This document shows, piece by piece, positions 33,813 to 42,673 of a stretch of 64,000 nt of DNA. The notes beneath the pieces are model-generated. The model did no database searches. It had not been told where the DNA came from and saw only the letters and a program-made list of their open reading frames with translations. This DNA is from a virus: the IMG/VR virus record IMGVR_UViG_3300007512_000016, positions 1 to 64,000 of that record; one strand, given 5' to 3'. Positions within the stretch are counted from its first letter, which is position 1, and each line of letters starts with the position of its first letter. The translations under genes were made by a program, and so were the position numbers.

Positions 33813-34101
33813 GCTGCGCGTCCACTGCATGAAAGAAGACCCCCAGGGCGGCGTCTCCGTGGCTCTTTGTGGGCAGAAGCTCATCTCAGAGGCGAGCTTC
33901 TGGCTCGCTGTAGCCGCCGACCCGGGCCTCATCTTCCGTTCCAGGTGGAACGTCCGCGTGTTTACGGACGCCGCTCCTGCCTACGTGATTCTGGAGGACT
34001 TCATCGCGGGAGCCCCCGGCAGCGACGCAATCGACTGTCTTCGCTGCCGGAAGAAGATGACGGCAGCGATCTCCGAGGTCTTCTCTTTCCTGGGAGATTA
34101 G
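33805..34101 (+). CDS. Small Cys-containing hypothetical protein
   Basis: 98 residues from GTG 33805, with GAGGAGGGGC upstream, overlapping the phosphatase end by 8 nt. HC near residue 8, LCGQK near 22, and DCLRCRKK near 80 could form a zinc site of the C-x2-C type. The middle is hydrophobic (ASFWLAVAADPGLIF). Its stop overlaps the convergent portal stop by 4 nt. No family recognised. Confidence 0.6.
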   Translation: MAKLRVHCMKEDPQGGVSVALCGQKLISEASFWLAVAADPGLIFRSRWNVRVFTDAAPAYVILEDFIAGAPGSDAIDCLRCRKKMTAAISEVFSFLGD

Positions 34102-37100
34102 AACCTCCCTCCAGAGTCCTCCTTCGGCTTCTCGTACTCCAGCCCCAGAATCTTCGCGATCTTATCCACGGCGTCAGAGCCCTCAACCAACTGTCGAGCT
34201 ACCTCGCTATAGAGACCTCGGAAGACTTCGTTGAAGGTCGCGTCCCGAAGCGTCATGGAGTCCTCCTTGAGCTTCTCAGTCGCGGTCACCGGATCGATGT
34301 TGAGCAACTCATAGATGGTCTCCACCGGGAGTGAACCCTTCTGGTAGAGATTCATGAAGGCGTCGAAGGTGTCCTGAGTGTCCCGGATGCCCAACCGGGT
34401 GAAGCTCAGAAGCGGAGTCAGGACCACCTCTTCCCCATCTTCATCCTCTTCGATAAAACCCATTCGACGGCACATGGGCTCAAATAGGCAGTCCTGAACG
34501 AAGTCCTGAAGGAACTCCCGAAGGAACATGTATCGGGTGTTGATAACCTCCAGGCTCGTCCTGTCGGCGGAGTAGGTTGACTCTCCTGTCAGAAGAGACT
34601 CGGTGACACTGAGGCCGGCGTACAGCTCCCGATCCGCCCGGTCATACTCTTGGGAGGTCTCAAGGAGTCGGTTCCCCTGTCCTCCCCCCATCTCCTCCCA
34701 GCGAATTTCAAAGTTCGCCACGATGGAGAAATCTGGATCCGCGAGAGCCATATCGACCTGATCGCGAAGAGCCTCCGTGTCCGCGGCGTCCATATCCTCC
34801 GCCCAGACGATCCTCACCGGAGTCATATGCCGAGAGGCGATAGAAGCATTTGCCTGTCGCAACTTATCCTGGTGGACGAGCGTCCGAATACAGTTGTGAA
34901 TACAGACACTTAGAGCAACAAGGCTCGAATCTACTTCAACGTCAAAAGAGTGGACAAGCCCTTCGTACCAGACGGTCTCGACCTTCCTGACCTTCCGGGT
35001 CAGCCACCCGTCTTGGAACGGGCTCCCCCAGGAGTGGTTCCTCTCCGGCCAGTTGACCTCGGCACCCTTGATGGTCCCGGAGACCCACTTGAGAACATCC
35101 TCATGTCGGGTGCAGGACACCTGCCAGAAGGTCTTAGGCTCGTAGTCGTAAGTCTTCTCCTGAACCCCTTCCGTCGTCACCCAGGTGCGTGTCCAACTGC
35201 GGGCTTCCCGGCGAACAGGTCTCACTTGTGTTTTGATCCCGACTCGGCTGCATAGCAGATGGACCTGACGGATGAGAGTCTCGTTGTCCAGTTGAACCAG
35301 AGCAGTCGAGACCCGGCCTGCTCGACAGAAACCATCGGTGTCCAGAAGACCCTGGAGGAAGGACAAGATGTGCTGCTCAGGAAGGTCGAACACCCACTTG
35401 GGGGCTGTCTTGGTCTGAGCCGATCCTCCGAACTCCTCGTAAAACCACCGAGCCAACAAGGAATCTTCAACCCGGAGATTCTCTGTAGAGGAGCCGGAAC
35501 CAGAGAACAGGTTGCCCTCGACCACGGAATCTGCCCCGAAGAAGGTCTCCAGGTGGTCTCGGATTCGAGACCGGAGCTTGTCGGCGTTCTTATCGATAGA
35601 CCAAGCAAGGCAAACTGTGTTGAGGAACTTGCCCTTTGCCTTCCAAGCCCAACCATCTCCGAACCATGTACCCAGGAGGTACATGAAATCGGGGGTGAGC
35701 GGGATCTGGTGAATAGAGCTGGTTTCTGTTCTGGTGACGACTGAGCCTGGGGAGGTGGCAGTCTCCGGGAGAGGGTACCAAGTGACCTTTCGCCCCTCGA
35801 CTGTCCGATGGAAGGCAGGCACATCTCTCTCGAAACGACGGACAGCGTTCTGGACCTCGGACTTGGTGAGCCCCGTAACGGCGGCCACAGCCGTCGAGGA
35901 CGCCGTCTTTGATTCTTTGAGGGACTTGAGCCAACGAGTAAGTCGCCGGTCGTTCTCGACGGTTCTGACACGTCCTACATCGTCCTGGTCATGCTCAAAG
36001 TGGACCGTAAGGCCCTCCTCATCCGCCATGACTTCGGCTACCCGAACTTCACGGGTGGTGTCAACAACCAGACCTTGCTGGTTGTCCCGAACTCGACGCT
36101 CAACCTGAAGCGAGCCCTTATTCTCCCACCAAGCAGCGAGATCGATGACTTCAGGGTGTCCTGAAGTAGGGACCGGGTGGGCTTCTCGGAGGGTGTCACC
36201 TTCCTTGAGATTCCCGGCGTAAACCCACTTCTCAGAACTGTCGTCGTCAAGACGGAGGAGCGGGTGGTCTGAGGTGAGGCATAGGGGACGGTCTTCGCCA
36301 TCGAGCCAAAGAACAGTAATGTCCTCCGCTACAGGGCGGGAGCCTGCTTCAGCCTTATGAAAGGCTCCGGTATGCGTGAGCAGGAGATCGGTCTCGACGT
36401 TGACCAGCTCGACAGGTACTTCAAGTATGGTGTTGTTCCGAAGAACCGTGATGGGGGTGCCTGGGAGGATGCACCGCTCCAACATGCTGTGGGGGCGGTT
36501 CTCGTACTGCGACCGCTTTCGCTCCATGTGGTAGATGAAGGAGCCGGCGTCCGGATCCGTGTTGAGAGGGATAGCCTCCCCATCCTGTAGAGCCTTGACC
36601 ACCTCCACAGGCATGGACTCCAACACCCGACGTGCTCGACGATCCCCCCCACGAGCCCGGTCAACCAGGGTCAAAGTCCGCTTGTCTGGGCGGAGACTAA
36701 ACAGCTTCTCATCAGTGAAAGGGAAGCTCTCTACATCCACCTGCTCAGGTGGAAGAACCCGCAGGGCTGTCCACCCCTTGTAGTTCTTTTTCAACCACGC
36801 AACGGCACGCTCGTTGGCGTCCTCCCGGAGCCGTCGCTCTGTCCTGAGGAGCGGTTCTCCATCTGGAGTCTCTTCCAGGTACGTGTCCGAACGGAACCGC
36901 ACCTCATCCGGCATATCCGGAGAGGTATCCTCTGCGTAGATGTTCACCACGCCCAACAGGTGATACTCGTGGACGATTTCCCTGAGACGAGAGAGCAGCT
37001 TGATTCGTTGTGCCCAGCGAGTACAGAACCGCGAAGCCGCCATCGCCAAATCCCGGTTCCTCGCCTTAGGAGGCGAGATCCGGACCTTCGACAGAGGCAA

Positions 37101-37466
37101 CTCCGTATGGAGATCAAGCGCCTGCCCCACGAAGGGATGAGACCGGTAGAAGTGCCGATAAAAGTTCCACTGCTCCTGCTGACTCTGGGGCAGCTCCAGA
37201 AAATCGGTGCTCAGCTCCGGGTGGTAGTAGTTCCCGTGAGCCGCATCCACAGTGCTGGCCGACCCGAGCCCTGAGCTGCTGTAGCCCATTCGCATCGAGG
37301 AAGCCCGGACGAGCCTCTTCGGCTTGCCGACTCGGACCTTGCTCCGATCTTTCACTCGACTCACCGGGACTCCCTCCTGCTCAGACAGATCCGGACCCAT
37401 CGACGCGAGACGACGTGGCGGCTTACCCGGGGGAGACCCCGAGCCTGTCGTAGGTTCATCAGCCAT
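34098..37466 (-). CDS. Portal protein with intein
   Basis: 1122-residue precursor. Removing residues 332-858 leaves ~595. The extein is a phage portal: an N-terminal basic tail (VGKPKRLVRASSMR), a helical wing (QQEQWNFYRHFYRSHPFVG), LHTELPLSKVRI, the region HEYHLLGVVNIYAED, then after the intein QDKLRQANASIASRHMTPVR and the stem/crown part FSIVANFEIRWEEMGGG. The dodecameric portal is the channel for DNA and sits next to terminase in the operon. The C-terminus ends KILGLEYEKPKEDSGGRF. Its stop overlaps the plus-strand gene at 33805-34101. The intein lies between MLER and CIRTLVHQ. Confidence 0.85.
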   Translation of the reverse strand: MADEPTTGSGSPPGKPPRRLASMGPDLSEQEGVPVSRVKDRSKVRVGKPKRLVRASSMRMGYSSSGLGSASTVDAAHGNYYHPELSTDFLELPQSQQEQWNFYRHFYRSHPFVGQALDLHTELPLSKVRISPPKARNRDLAMAASRFCTRWAQRIKLLSRLREIVHEYHLLGVVNIYAEDTSPDMPDEVRFRSDTYLEETPDGEPLLRTERRLREDANERAVAWLKKNYKGWTALRVLPPEQVDVESFPFTDEKLFSLRPDKRTLTLVDRARGGDRRARRVLESMPVEVVKALQDGEAIPLNTDPDAGSFIYHMERKRSQYENRPHSMLERCILPGTPITVLRNNTILEVPVELVNVETDLLLTHTGAFHKAEAGSRPVAEDITVLWLDGEDRPLCLTSDHPLLRLDDDSSEKWVYAGNLKEGDTLREAHPVPTSGHPEVIDLAAWWENKGSLQVERRVRDNQQGLVVDTTREVRVAEVMADEEGLTVHFEHDQDDVGRVRTVENDRRLTRWLKSLKESKTASSTAVAAVTGLTKSEVQNAVRRFERDVPAFHRTVEGRKVTWYPLPETATSPGSVVTRTETSSIHQIPLTPDFMYLLGTWFGDGWAWKAKGKFLNTVCLAWSIDKNADKLRSRIRDHLETFFGADSVVEGNLFSGSGSSTENLRVEDSLLARWFYEEFGGSAQTKTAPKWVFDLPEQHILSFLQGLLDTDGFCRAGRVSTALVQLDNETLIRQVHLLCSRVGIKTQVRPVRREARSWTRTWVTTEGVQEKTYDYEPKTFWQVSCTRHEDVLKWVSGTIKGAEVNWPERNHSWGSPFQDGWLTRKVRKVETVWYEGLVHSFDVEVDSSLVALSVCIHNCIRTLVHQDKLRQANASIASRHMTPVRIVWAEDMDAADTEALRDQVDMALADPDFSIVANFEIRWEEMGGGQGNRLLETSQEYDRADRELYAGLSVTESLLTGESTYSADRTSLEVINTRYMFLREFLQDFVQDCLFEPMCRRMGFIEEDEDGEEVVLTPLLSFTRLGIRDTQDTFDAFMNLYQKGSLPVETIYELLNIDPVTATEKLKEDSMTLRDATFNEVFRGLYSEVARQLVEGSDAVDKIAKILGLEYEKPKEDSGGRF
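34893..36473 (-). mobile_element. Intein in portal, with LAGLIDADG domain
   Basis: Residues 332-858 of the precursor (527 aa). Starts CILPGTPITVLRNN, with LTSDHPLLRL as block B, and ends ALSVCIHN before Cys +1. LAGLIDADG helices are MYLLGTWFGDGWA (~595-607) and FLQGLLDTDGFC (~703-714). A winged-helix-like segment (TAVAAVTGLTKSEVQNAVRR) is inserted between the splicing and endonuclease parts. All splicing residues look intact. Confidence 0.9.
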
Positions 37467-37782
37467 CAGTCACCCCAAGGTCTGCCTGAACCCCACGGAC
37501 CAGACTCGAAAACGCATCCCGACTCAGGGGAGGGGTCGCCGGGGACACCGGATCCTGAATCCGATGAGTCCCTTGAATCTCACTGACCTGCCTGTGTAGA
37601 CGCATCAGGTTCACGGACATTCTCCGATAAGCCTTCTTCCGCTCGGGATTTTCATCGCGACGAGCAGCCTCCCGACAAAGCCTCAGAGCGGAGTCCAGCT
37701 CTCTCTGAGCACGCACCAGATGAACAAGAAGACGCTTCTCTCGCTCATTCGGGGCATTGCGGGCGTGGCTTCGTGTTGGCAT
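37459..37782 (-). CDS. Small helical protein upstream of portal
   Basis: 107 residues from ATG 37782 with GGTGG upstream; an in-frame ATG at 37803 is possible but less well placed. Residues ~15-75 are one long basic/acidic helix (EREKRLLVHLVRAQRELDSA, then LRLCREAARRDENPERKKAY) likely to form a coiled coil. The C-terminus is Pro-rich and ends QADLGVTDG. It overlaps the portal start by 8 nt. Position between terminase and portal suggests a packaging or head-assembly accessory. Family unknown. Confidence 0.6.
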   Translation of the reverse strand: MPTRSHARNAPNEREKRLLVHLVRAQRELDSALRLCREAARRDENPERKKAYRRMSVNLMRLHRQVSEIQGTHRIQDPVSPATPPLSRDAFSSLVRGVQADLGVTDG

Positions 37783-37793
37783 CGACCACCAAT

Positions 37794-38051
37794 TCAGGAC
37801 CAAGAGGGTGATTTCGTAAAGACGCCTGACTTTACCGCCACTTTCAGTGTTCGCTTCAGGAGAGTCATGTCCTCTGAACTTCCAAGGTACAGCCTCTCCC
37901 AGGAGCCCCCTGCTCGTTGAAAGACACGAGAGACCCTATCCAAGGCTTCCGGCGTGGGGCTGACCTTCGCCTTCCGGTGACTGGTCTTCACCATCGTCAC
38001 CATCAAACGATGGTGAGCAGACAGGGGCGAGGTAGGGGTTCGGACAGGCAT
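37794..38051 (-). CDS. Small hypothetical protein after terminase
   Basis: 85 residues, ATG six bases after the terminase stop. Basic and Ser/Pro-rich at the N-terminus, then a predicted helix (TPEALDRVSRVFQRAGGSWE) and strand region (DMTLLKRTLKVAVKSG). No motif recognised. Kept because it fills the space between two certain genes in the correct register and orientation. Confidence 0.5.
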   Translation of the reverse strand: MPVRTPTSPLSAHHRLMVTMVKTSHRKAKVSPTPEALDRVSRVFQRAGGSWERLYLGSSEDMTLLKRTLKVAVKSGVFTKSPSWS

Positions 38052-38056
38052 CTACC

Positions 38057-41000
38057 TCACCTCTTCTTTTTCTTGTGGGAGACCATCACCAGCCCCCGAT
38101 ATGGACTCATCCCCCCCGCCCTCGCCTTACGGGGATCCATACGCTTCAGGGAACTCCCACCCAGGAGAGCCTTACGGCGTGCTCGGGACAGGGATCCGGG
38201 ATTCGGGTGCCTGTTCAACGAACCTGGACGTGGGCCACCCCCCGTCGCGAGATGCCGACCTTCTCCGATGGACTGAGAGGCCAGCCACACCATCCGAACC
38301 ACAGCATCCGAGAGGTCATCGTGGTTGTCCCGCCCAGGAGGAGCCTCTACCACCGTGACATACTTGCTCTTATGCTCCGCCTGGAGAGTCAGCATCTCCG
38401 CGATATAAGGGCAGTGCTGCTCAATCCCATGCTCATCTACGGGGCGAGGCCAGTCATAGAGGACAACCCTCCGCTCCTGCATCATGTTGTAGAAGTTGCG
38501 GTAGATCCGAGAGGACAACGGAGCCGTGAAGTGCTCCGCCCTGATTTGAGTCAGGCCCCGGTCTTCCAGAGCTTGCTCCAACGGGAGCCCAGCCCACTGG
38601 TCAAACATCCCGTTGACGAGGTAGAACCGCTGACTCAGATCCTTCAACCAATCCGCGACCCACTCCATCCGAAGACGATCCACGTCCGCGTATTGACCCT
38701 CTCCTGCCTGGATCGAGTCCACAAAATCCACGACGACGTTTCGATCTTCGACATGGCCGATAGCGACAGCGGAGGCGTCGCCCACCATCGCGAAGTCGAA
38801 GCCCAGGTAATGCGGGAACCGGCTCCGACCTCGGAACCTGGGCCTGCGGGCGGGGTCTATGCAGGCAAGAAGGTCGTCCTCGTTCTCAATCCAGCCTCGT
38901 GTCCGGTCACTGAAGACCGCCCCGTACTCCGTGAAGAAGACCCGGACGTCCTTCAGGTAGTGCTTCTCAAACTCATGAGCCGGGATTGTCGGGTTCACCT
39001 CCCAGGTGGGAGCCTGAACGCAGATCATGTTCTCCGAGGGTCCAGGCTGGAACCCCAGGGTGTACTGATCATAGAACAGCCCGGTCTTACCGAGAGGAGA
39101 GCTGATCAGAATAATCCGACCTTCCACCTCTCCAATCGGGAGCCGCTTATCCGCCGGGTCCTTCGGGGAGTAAGCAGAAGTAGAGGGGGTCACCGCCTGA
39201 TAGACTTCGTCCGCGCCGGACTGGCCCGCGTCCGTGAAGTGAGCCACCTCATCCAGAATGACCAGGATATTACCTGCTCCTCGCAGCCCCTTCGCCACGC
39301 AAGAGCGGAACGTGATCTTGATGCTGGAGCGGGCCTTGGGATCGTCCGCGTAGCTCCCATACTGGTCGATATCATACGGCGTCTGGAAGTTCGCGTATGA
39401 CATGGTGTTGTTCGCCATGTACGGCGAGAAAAAGTCACAGGACTTGAAGTGCCCGGCGACCTCACGGTACAAGAGCCCCGCCTGATCCTTATCCGTCGCG
39501 ACGCTGATAAGCTGGATGACGTTGGAGTGAGGCAGCCCGTAGTACCGGTGAGGGTCCCCCTTCAAAAGCAGCTTGTAGGTCTCATAAGCTGCGATGCAGG
39601 CAGATATTGTCGTGTTGTGGTTCGTCATCCCATTGGCAACGAACATGGACCCCTGAGGGACATTTAGGTCGTAGACCGCTTCCTCACCCTGCTCAACCGA
39701 GACCACAGGGTCGAAAAAATAGTCGAGGTCGTAAATCTCCTGGAGGTGTTGGACGATTTCCTGGTCAGCCCCCAGCCGCCGAGCTTCTGCCAACGTCTTC
39801 TCCAGACGCGGATAGGTCATCTGCTCTGTCGAGCTGGGCTTGATGGTGTTCCCCATCACCCCCCGCAGGTCAGACCGCGACCACCCTTGTCCCGGCTTAC
39901 TGGTCGGGACTGAGGCTAACAGCTTTGAGCCCCATTCACGGAGGTATGGAATGGACTCCGAATTCCCACCCTCTCGACTGGAAGACTTCAGACCCGCCCA
40001 GAGAGGCTCCATCTTGCGTCGGGATACGAATCCCACTCGCTCCGCAAACATCTGCCTATGCCGGAGCCCTCGGACAATGAGGATGTAATAGTTCCGCTCA
40101 TAGGTCTTATTCCACTTGGCCCGGATTCGACTCACGATCCCCAGGTTCAGCAAGAGGGTCTGAACCTCATGGGCAAGACGCTCGCTGGCGGAGCAGAAAG
40201 AGACCACCTTCCCGTTGGACTCCATCCCGCCATCAGTCTCAAATAGACCTCGGAGGAAAGCCCGAACGACAGGAGCCGTAGACTGCATGACAGACCAGGG
40301 GACCATCTTGGAGCGACGATCTGCGTCGTAGACCCACCCGAGGTCGTGGAGGAACTGTCGAGCCCCCAAGCTATGAAACTGAATTCTGGTCGTCTTCGGG
40401 GAGTGCCCAACACCCTGTTCCTTGAACCCCCCGAACAGCCTTGTCCACAGGGCCTTCATCTCGACCCGAAACTCTGGGCAAGCCACTGTCAGCTCAACCA
40501 CCCGGTCCCGAGTCCAAGAGCCATCCCCCACAAGAGCCCCAAGCAAAAGCCCCCATTCCTCAGTCAGATGTGTCGGGAGAGACAGGTCTTTCCTACCCAG
40601 GTCAGACCAGTAGGGGGAAACATCGAGATACTCCTGCGGCCACAGGTTTGTCCCTCGATGAATCGCAACGAAATCGCCCTCTTCAACATCCCCCAGGTAC
40701 TTCCAGACGACAAAGCCTTCCGGGCTCATTACTTTGATGCGATGGTTGGGTGTGCCTCCAAGCCTGAATCCACAGTAGGTCTTCAGGTCTCGGATTTCAC
40801 GAACACCACCGTTATAGAAGTACGCTGACTCTGCCGTGGTCTGCCTGCCCTCTTGAGCTACTGTAATCCGACAGGGTTGGTGTTCAGGGCCTTCGGGATC
40901 TCCCAAAGACTCGATTGGAAGAACTCCCTTTGAGGTCAGGACCAGAGACCCGGCTTTCAAGCACTTTCCTGAGCGTCTTCCGACACTTAGGATCATCTCC

Positions 41001-41386
41001 CTACGTTCATGCCCGGGGACGACCTCTCGGACATTGCACCTACCGTCATCGTGGAGGTAGCGGAGATATCCCGCCTCCGTCAGATATTGGTAGTTCTTCC
41101 TCTGCCAGTCCGAGATGACGAGTCGATGCTTGTAGTACCCGTCGTGGTCCAACACCTCCGGGTCATAATGGGGGTGGTCTTCCGGGACCGGGGCGTCTAG
41201 CGGATAGTCGAACTCGTTATCGTCCAGAGCGAGTCCGTAGTGGACCTTGAGGATGACCCGCTGAACGGGGAACAGCTTGAAGTCGAGGCCCCAGGGAGCC
41301 TCGATGAACGTGATGATATCAGCGACCTCACGACCCTGAGTGGTCGTGGTCCTCCCGACATTCCTCGCGAGATCTGCGAGGCTCAC
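38057..41386 (-). CDS. Terminase large subunit with intein in P-loop
   Basis: 1109-residue precursor from a GTG. Removing residues 142-591 leaves ~659. The ATPase half has SVGRRSGK joined to TTISACIAA, a perfect Walker A once spliced, then NILVILDEVAHF as Walker B with catalytic Glu and ILISSPLG as motif C/coupling region. The C-terminal RNase H-like nuclease contains YLGFDFAMVGDASAVAIG (first Asp), GMFDQWAG and DNHDDLSDAVVRM (Asp cluster). It pumps DNA into proheads through the portal and cuts the concatemer. The tail is basic (SHKKKKR). The GTG overlaps the stop of the gene at 41383 as GTGA. Confidence 0.9.
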   Translation of the reverse strand: MSLADLARNVGRTTTTQGREVADIITFIEAPWGLDFKLFPVQRVILKVHYGLALDDNEFDYPLDAPVPEDHPHYDPEVLDHDGYYKHRLVISDWQRKNYQYLTEAGYLRYLHDDGRCNVREVVPGHERREMILSVGRRSGKCLKAGSLVLTSKGVLPIESLGDPEGPEHQPCRITVAQEGRQTTAESAYFYNGGVREIRDLKTYCGFRLGGTPNHRIKVMSPEGFVVWKYLGDVEEGDFVAIHRGTNLWPQEYLDVSPYWSDLGRKDLSLPTHLTEEWGLLLGALVGDGSWTRDRVVELTVACPEFRVEMKALWTRLFGGFKEQGVGHSPKTTRIQFHSLGARQFLHDLGWVYDADRRSKMVPWSVMQSTAPVVRAFLRGLFETDGGMESNGKVVSFCSASERLAHEVQTLLLNLGIVSRIRAKWNKTYERNYYILIVRGLRHRQMFAERVGFVSRRKMEPLWAGLKSSSREGGNSESIPYLREWGSKLLASVPTSKPGQGWSRSDLRGVMGNTIKPSSTEQMTYPRLEKTLAEARRLGADQEIVQHLQEIYDLDYFFDPVVSVEQGEEAVYDLNVPQGSMFVANGMTNHNTTISACIAAYETYKLLLKGDPHRYYGLPHSNVIQLISVATDKDQAGLLYREVAGHFKSCDFFSPYMANNTMSYANFQTPYDIDQYGSYADDPKARSSIKITFRSCVAKGLRGAGNILVILDEVAHFTDAGQSGADEVYQAVTPSTSAYSPKDPADKRLPIGEVEGRIILISSPLGKTGLFYDQYTLGFQPGPSENMICVQAPTWEVNPTIPAHEFEKHYLKDVRVFFTEYGAVFSDRTRGWIENEDDLLACIDPARRPRFRGRSRFPHYLGFDFAMVGDASAVAIGHVEDRNVVVDFVDSIQAGEGQYADVDRLRMEWVADWLKDLSQRFYLVNGMFDQWAGLPLEQALEDRGLTQIRAEHFTAPLSSRIYRNFYNMMQERRVVLYDWPRPVDEHGIEQHCPYIAEMLTLQAEHKSKYVTVVEAPPGRDNHDDLSDAVVRMVWLASQSIGEGRHLATGGGPRPGSLNRHPNPGSLSRARRKALLGGSSLKRMDPRKARAGGMSPYRGLVMVSHKKKKR
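39614..40963 (-). mobile_element. Intein in terminase large subunit
   Basis: Residues 142-591 of the precursor (450 aa). Starts CLKAGSLVLTSKG, has GGTPNHRIKV as block B, and ends MFVANGMTNHN before Thr +1. LAGLIDADG helices are LLLGALVGDGSW (~280-291) and FLRGLFETDGGM (~377-388). It lies exactly between Lys and Thr of the Walker A motif, so unspliced precursor cannot bind ATP. Thr at +1 is a permitted but less common nucleophile. Confidence 0.9.
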
Positions 41387-42033
41387 GACTTCCCTCGCAT
41401 CTTAGCTCGGGCTTCGGCCTTCCAAGCGTCGTCGAGCTTCTCACCCATCCTCGTGAAGATGGTCTCCACCAGCTCGGGGCGAACCCCGGAGTCCTCCAAA
41501 ACCGCGCGGAAAGTCTCCAAAACGAATCGGAAGAGGAGCTTGAACTGGTCCCCCTCCAGATCGATTGTCGCCGTCCTCTCCATCCTCTTGACCCAGGCAT
41601 CCCCGAGAGCCGTAAGGGCTCGGACTCGCCGGGAAGAGATCATCGCGGTCTGCTCCCCCTGCCGCTCTGCTTCCTCTCGCTCAAACTTCAGACTCGCGGC
41701 CTCTTCCGCGATCCCCTGCATGATTACCGGGAGCACATCCTGGTTGGGGTCCCGGGCCAATTTGCCCCGCAGATCGTCATCCCGAATCGCCTCCTTCTTC
41801 TGCCGACATACCTCTCCGACCTCGTCCGAGGCGGGGGGCAACTCCACCCGAGCGGGGCGGCCAGGAGCACCGCGCATGACTACGGGGGCTCCTCCTTTCA
41901 TCGCAATCACGTCCGACTTCCGGACCTGATCTGGAGCCCTCCACTTCGTCTTCCCAGAGGCGTCTACCACCTGCACCCGTTGAGTCCCTGCGGGCAGGTT
42001 AGCAAGAATCTGGTTCAGGGAAGGGTTCGGCAT
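41383..42033 (-). CDS. Possible terminase small subunit
   Basis: 216 residues from ATG 42033 with GAAGGT upstream. The N-terminal ~60 residues are beta-like (TQRVQVVDASGKTKWRAPDQ). The rest is helical: a central helix (AAEEAASLKFEREEAERQGE) and a C-terminal DQFKLLFRFVLETFRAVLED with Met-Gly-Glu-Lys. It is translationally coupled to the terminase large subunit by a GTGA overlap, where small subunits are usually found. No obvious HTH was seen, so the small-subunit role is inferred from position. Confidence 0.5.
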   Translation of the reverse strand: MPNPSLNQILANLPAGTQRVQVVDASGKTKWRAPDQVRKSDVIAMKGGAPVVMRGAPGRPARVELPPASDEVGEVCRQKKEAIRDDDLRGKLARDPNQDVLPVIMQGIAEEAASLKFEREEAERQGEQTAMISSRRVRALTALGDAWVKRMERTATIDLEGDQFKLLFRFVLETFRAVLEDSGVRPELVETIFTRMGEKLDDAWKAEARAKMRGKS

Positions 42034-42042
42034 CAATTACCT

Positions 42043-42612
42043 TCAGGGCAGAAGGGTTGGGGCCCCGAGAGACGGCGAGCCTCCCGAGCAGTAGCCATTC
42101 GCAGGAGCCAGGGTGTAGTTGGTCACTGACCCGGCGAAGAGAACATCAAACCGTACCCGGTCCCCCGCGGGACCTCCCCGAACTGTGATGTTCACATCTG
42201 AACCTGAGGGGCTCGCCGTGATTCCTGGGAGGGCTCCGATCGCAGTAGCGATTGCCGTCGCCGTCGCTCCCGTGCTCCCCCCAACCGTGAAATCCTCACC
42301 CGAGGTGAGGACATAAGGGCCGATGAACAAGAACGCCTTGTCCGTGAAATCATTGTCGTCCACGGTAATCGTCGCGGTAGCTCCAGCAGGGTCACCAGAC
42401 AGGAGGCCCTGCTGTGTGGTGACCCCCGGTGTGGTCCCGCGATTGGACCTCGCGAGACCATCCCCTCCACGGCTGACCTGGGGTAGATGCTGAATCGTGA
42501 ACCCTGTCCGCACCTTCTCCGGGTTCCCAACGGACCCGCGGCTCGGGTCCGACCCCTGCCTGAGATTGGCGACCAGGATGGTAAAGGGCTTCTGACCAGT
42601 GACGAGCTTCAT
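42043..42612 (-). CDS. Virion structural protein
   Basis: 189 residues from ATG 42612, with AGGAG eight bases upstream; an ORF extension to 42789 overlaps the gene at 42674 and is rejected. Residues ~90-165 contain TSGEDFTVGGSTGATATAIA, then IGALPGITASPSGSDVNITV, a beta/Gly-rich module typical of phage head-decoration or tail proteins, where an N-A-N-like repeated strand appears. Cys only at the C-terminus (NGYCSGG). It precedes terminase genes in transcription. Confidence 0.65.
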   Translation of the reverse strand: MKLVTGQKPFTILVANLRQGSDPSRGSVGNPEKVRTGFTIQHLPQVSRGGDGLARSNRGTTPGVTTQQGLLSGDPAGATATITVDDNDFTDKAFLFIGPYVLTSGEDFTVGGSTGATATAIATAIGALPGITASPSGSDVNITVRGGPAGDRVRFDVLFAGSVTNYTLAPANGYCSGGSPSLGAPTLLP

Positions 42613-42673
42613 GAGCGAGCACTCCTGATCCCCCGTTTTCCATAGGGAATCTATTGGAGTTTGCTCCGTTACT
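42613..42673 (-). promoter_or_regulatory. Gap with hairpin-like CTAT element
   Basis: The 61-bp gap reads on the minus strand CCAATAGATTCCCTATGGA (ATAG/CTAT stem with bulge), then ACGGGGGATCAGGAG before the ATG. CCTATGG is like the CTAT[A/G] elements in other gaps (5778, 16086, 24562, 45517). It is a candidate promoter or processing site. Confidence 0.3.

Noticed and set aside
38075-39400. Plus-strand open frame (441 codons) opposite the terminase gene
   Set aside because: Antisense shadow caused by GC-rich codons; the minus strand encodes an unmistakable terminase.
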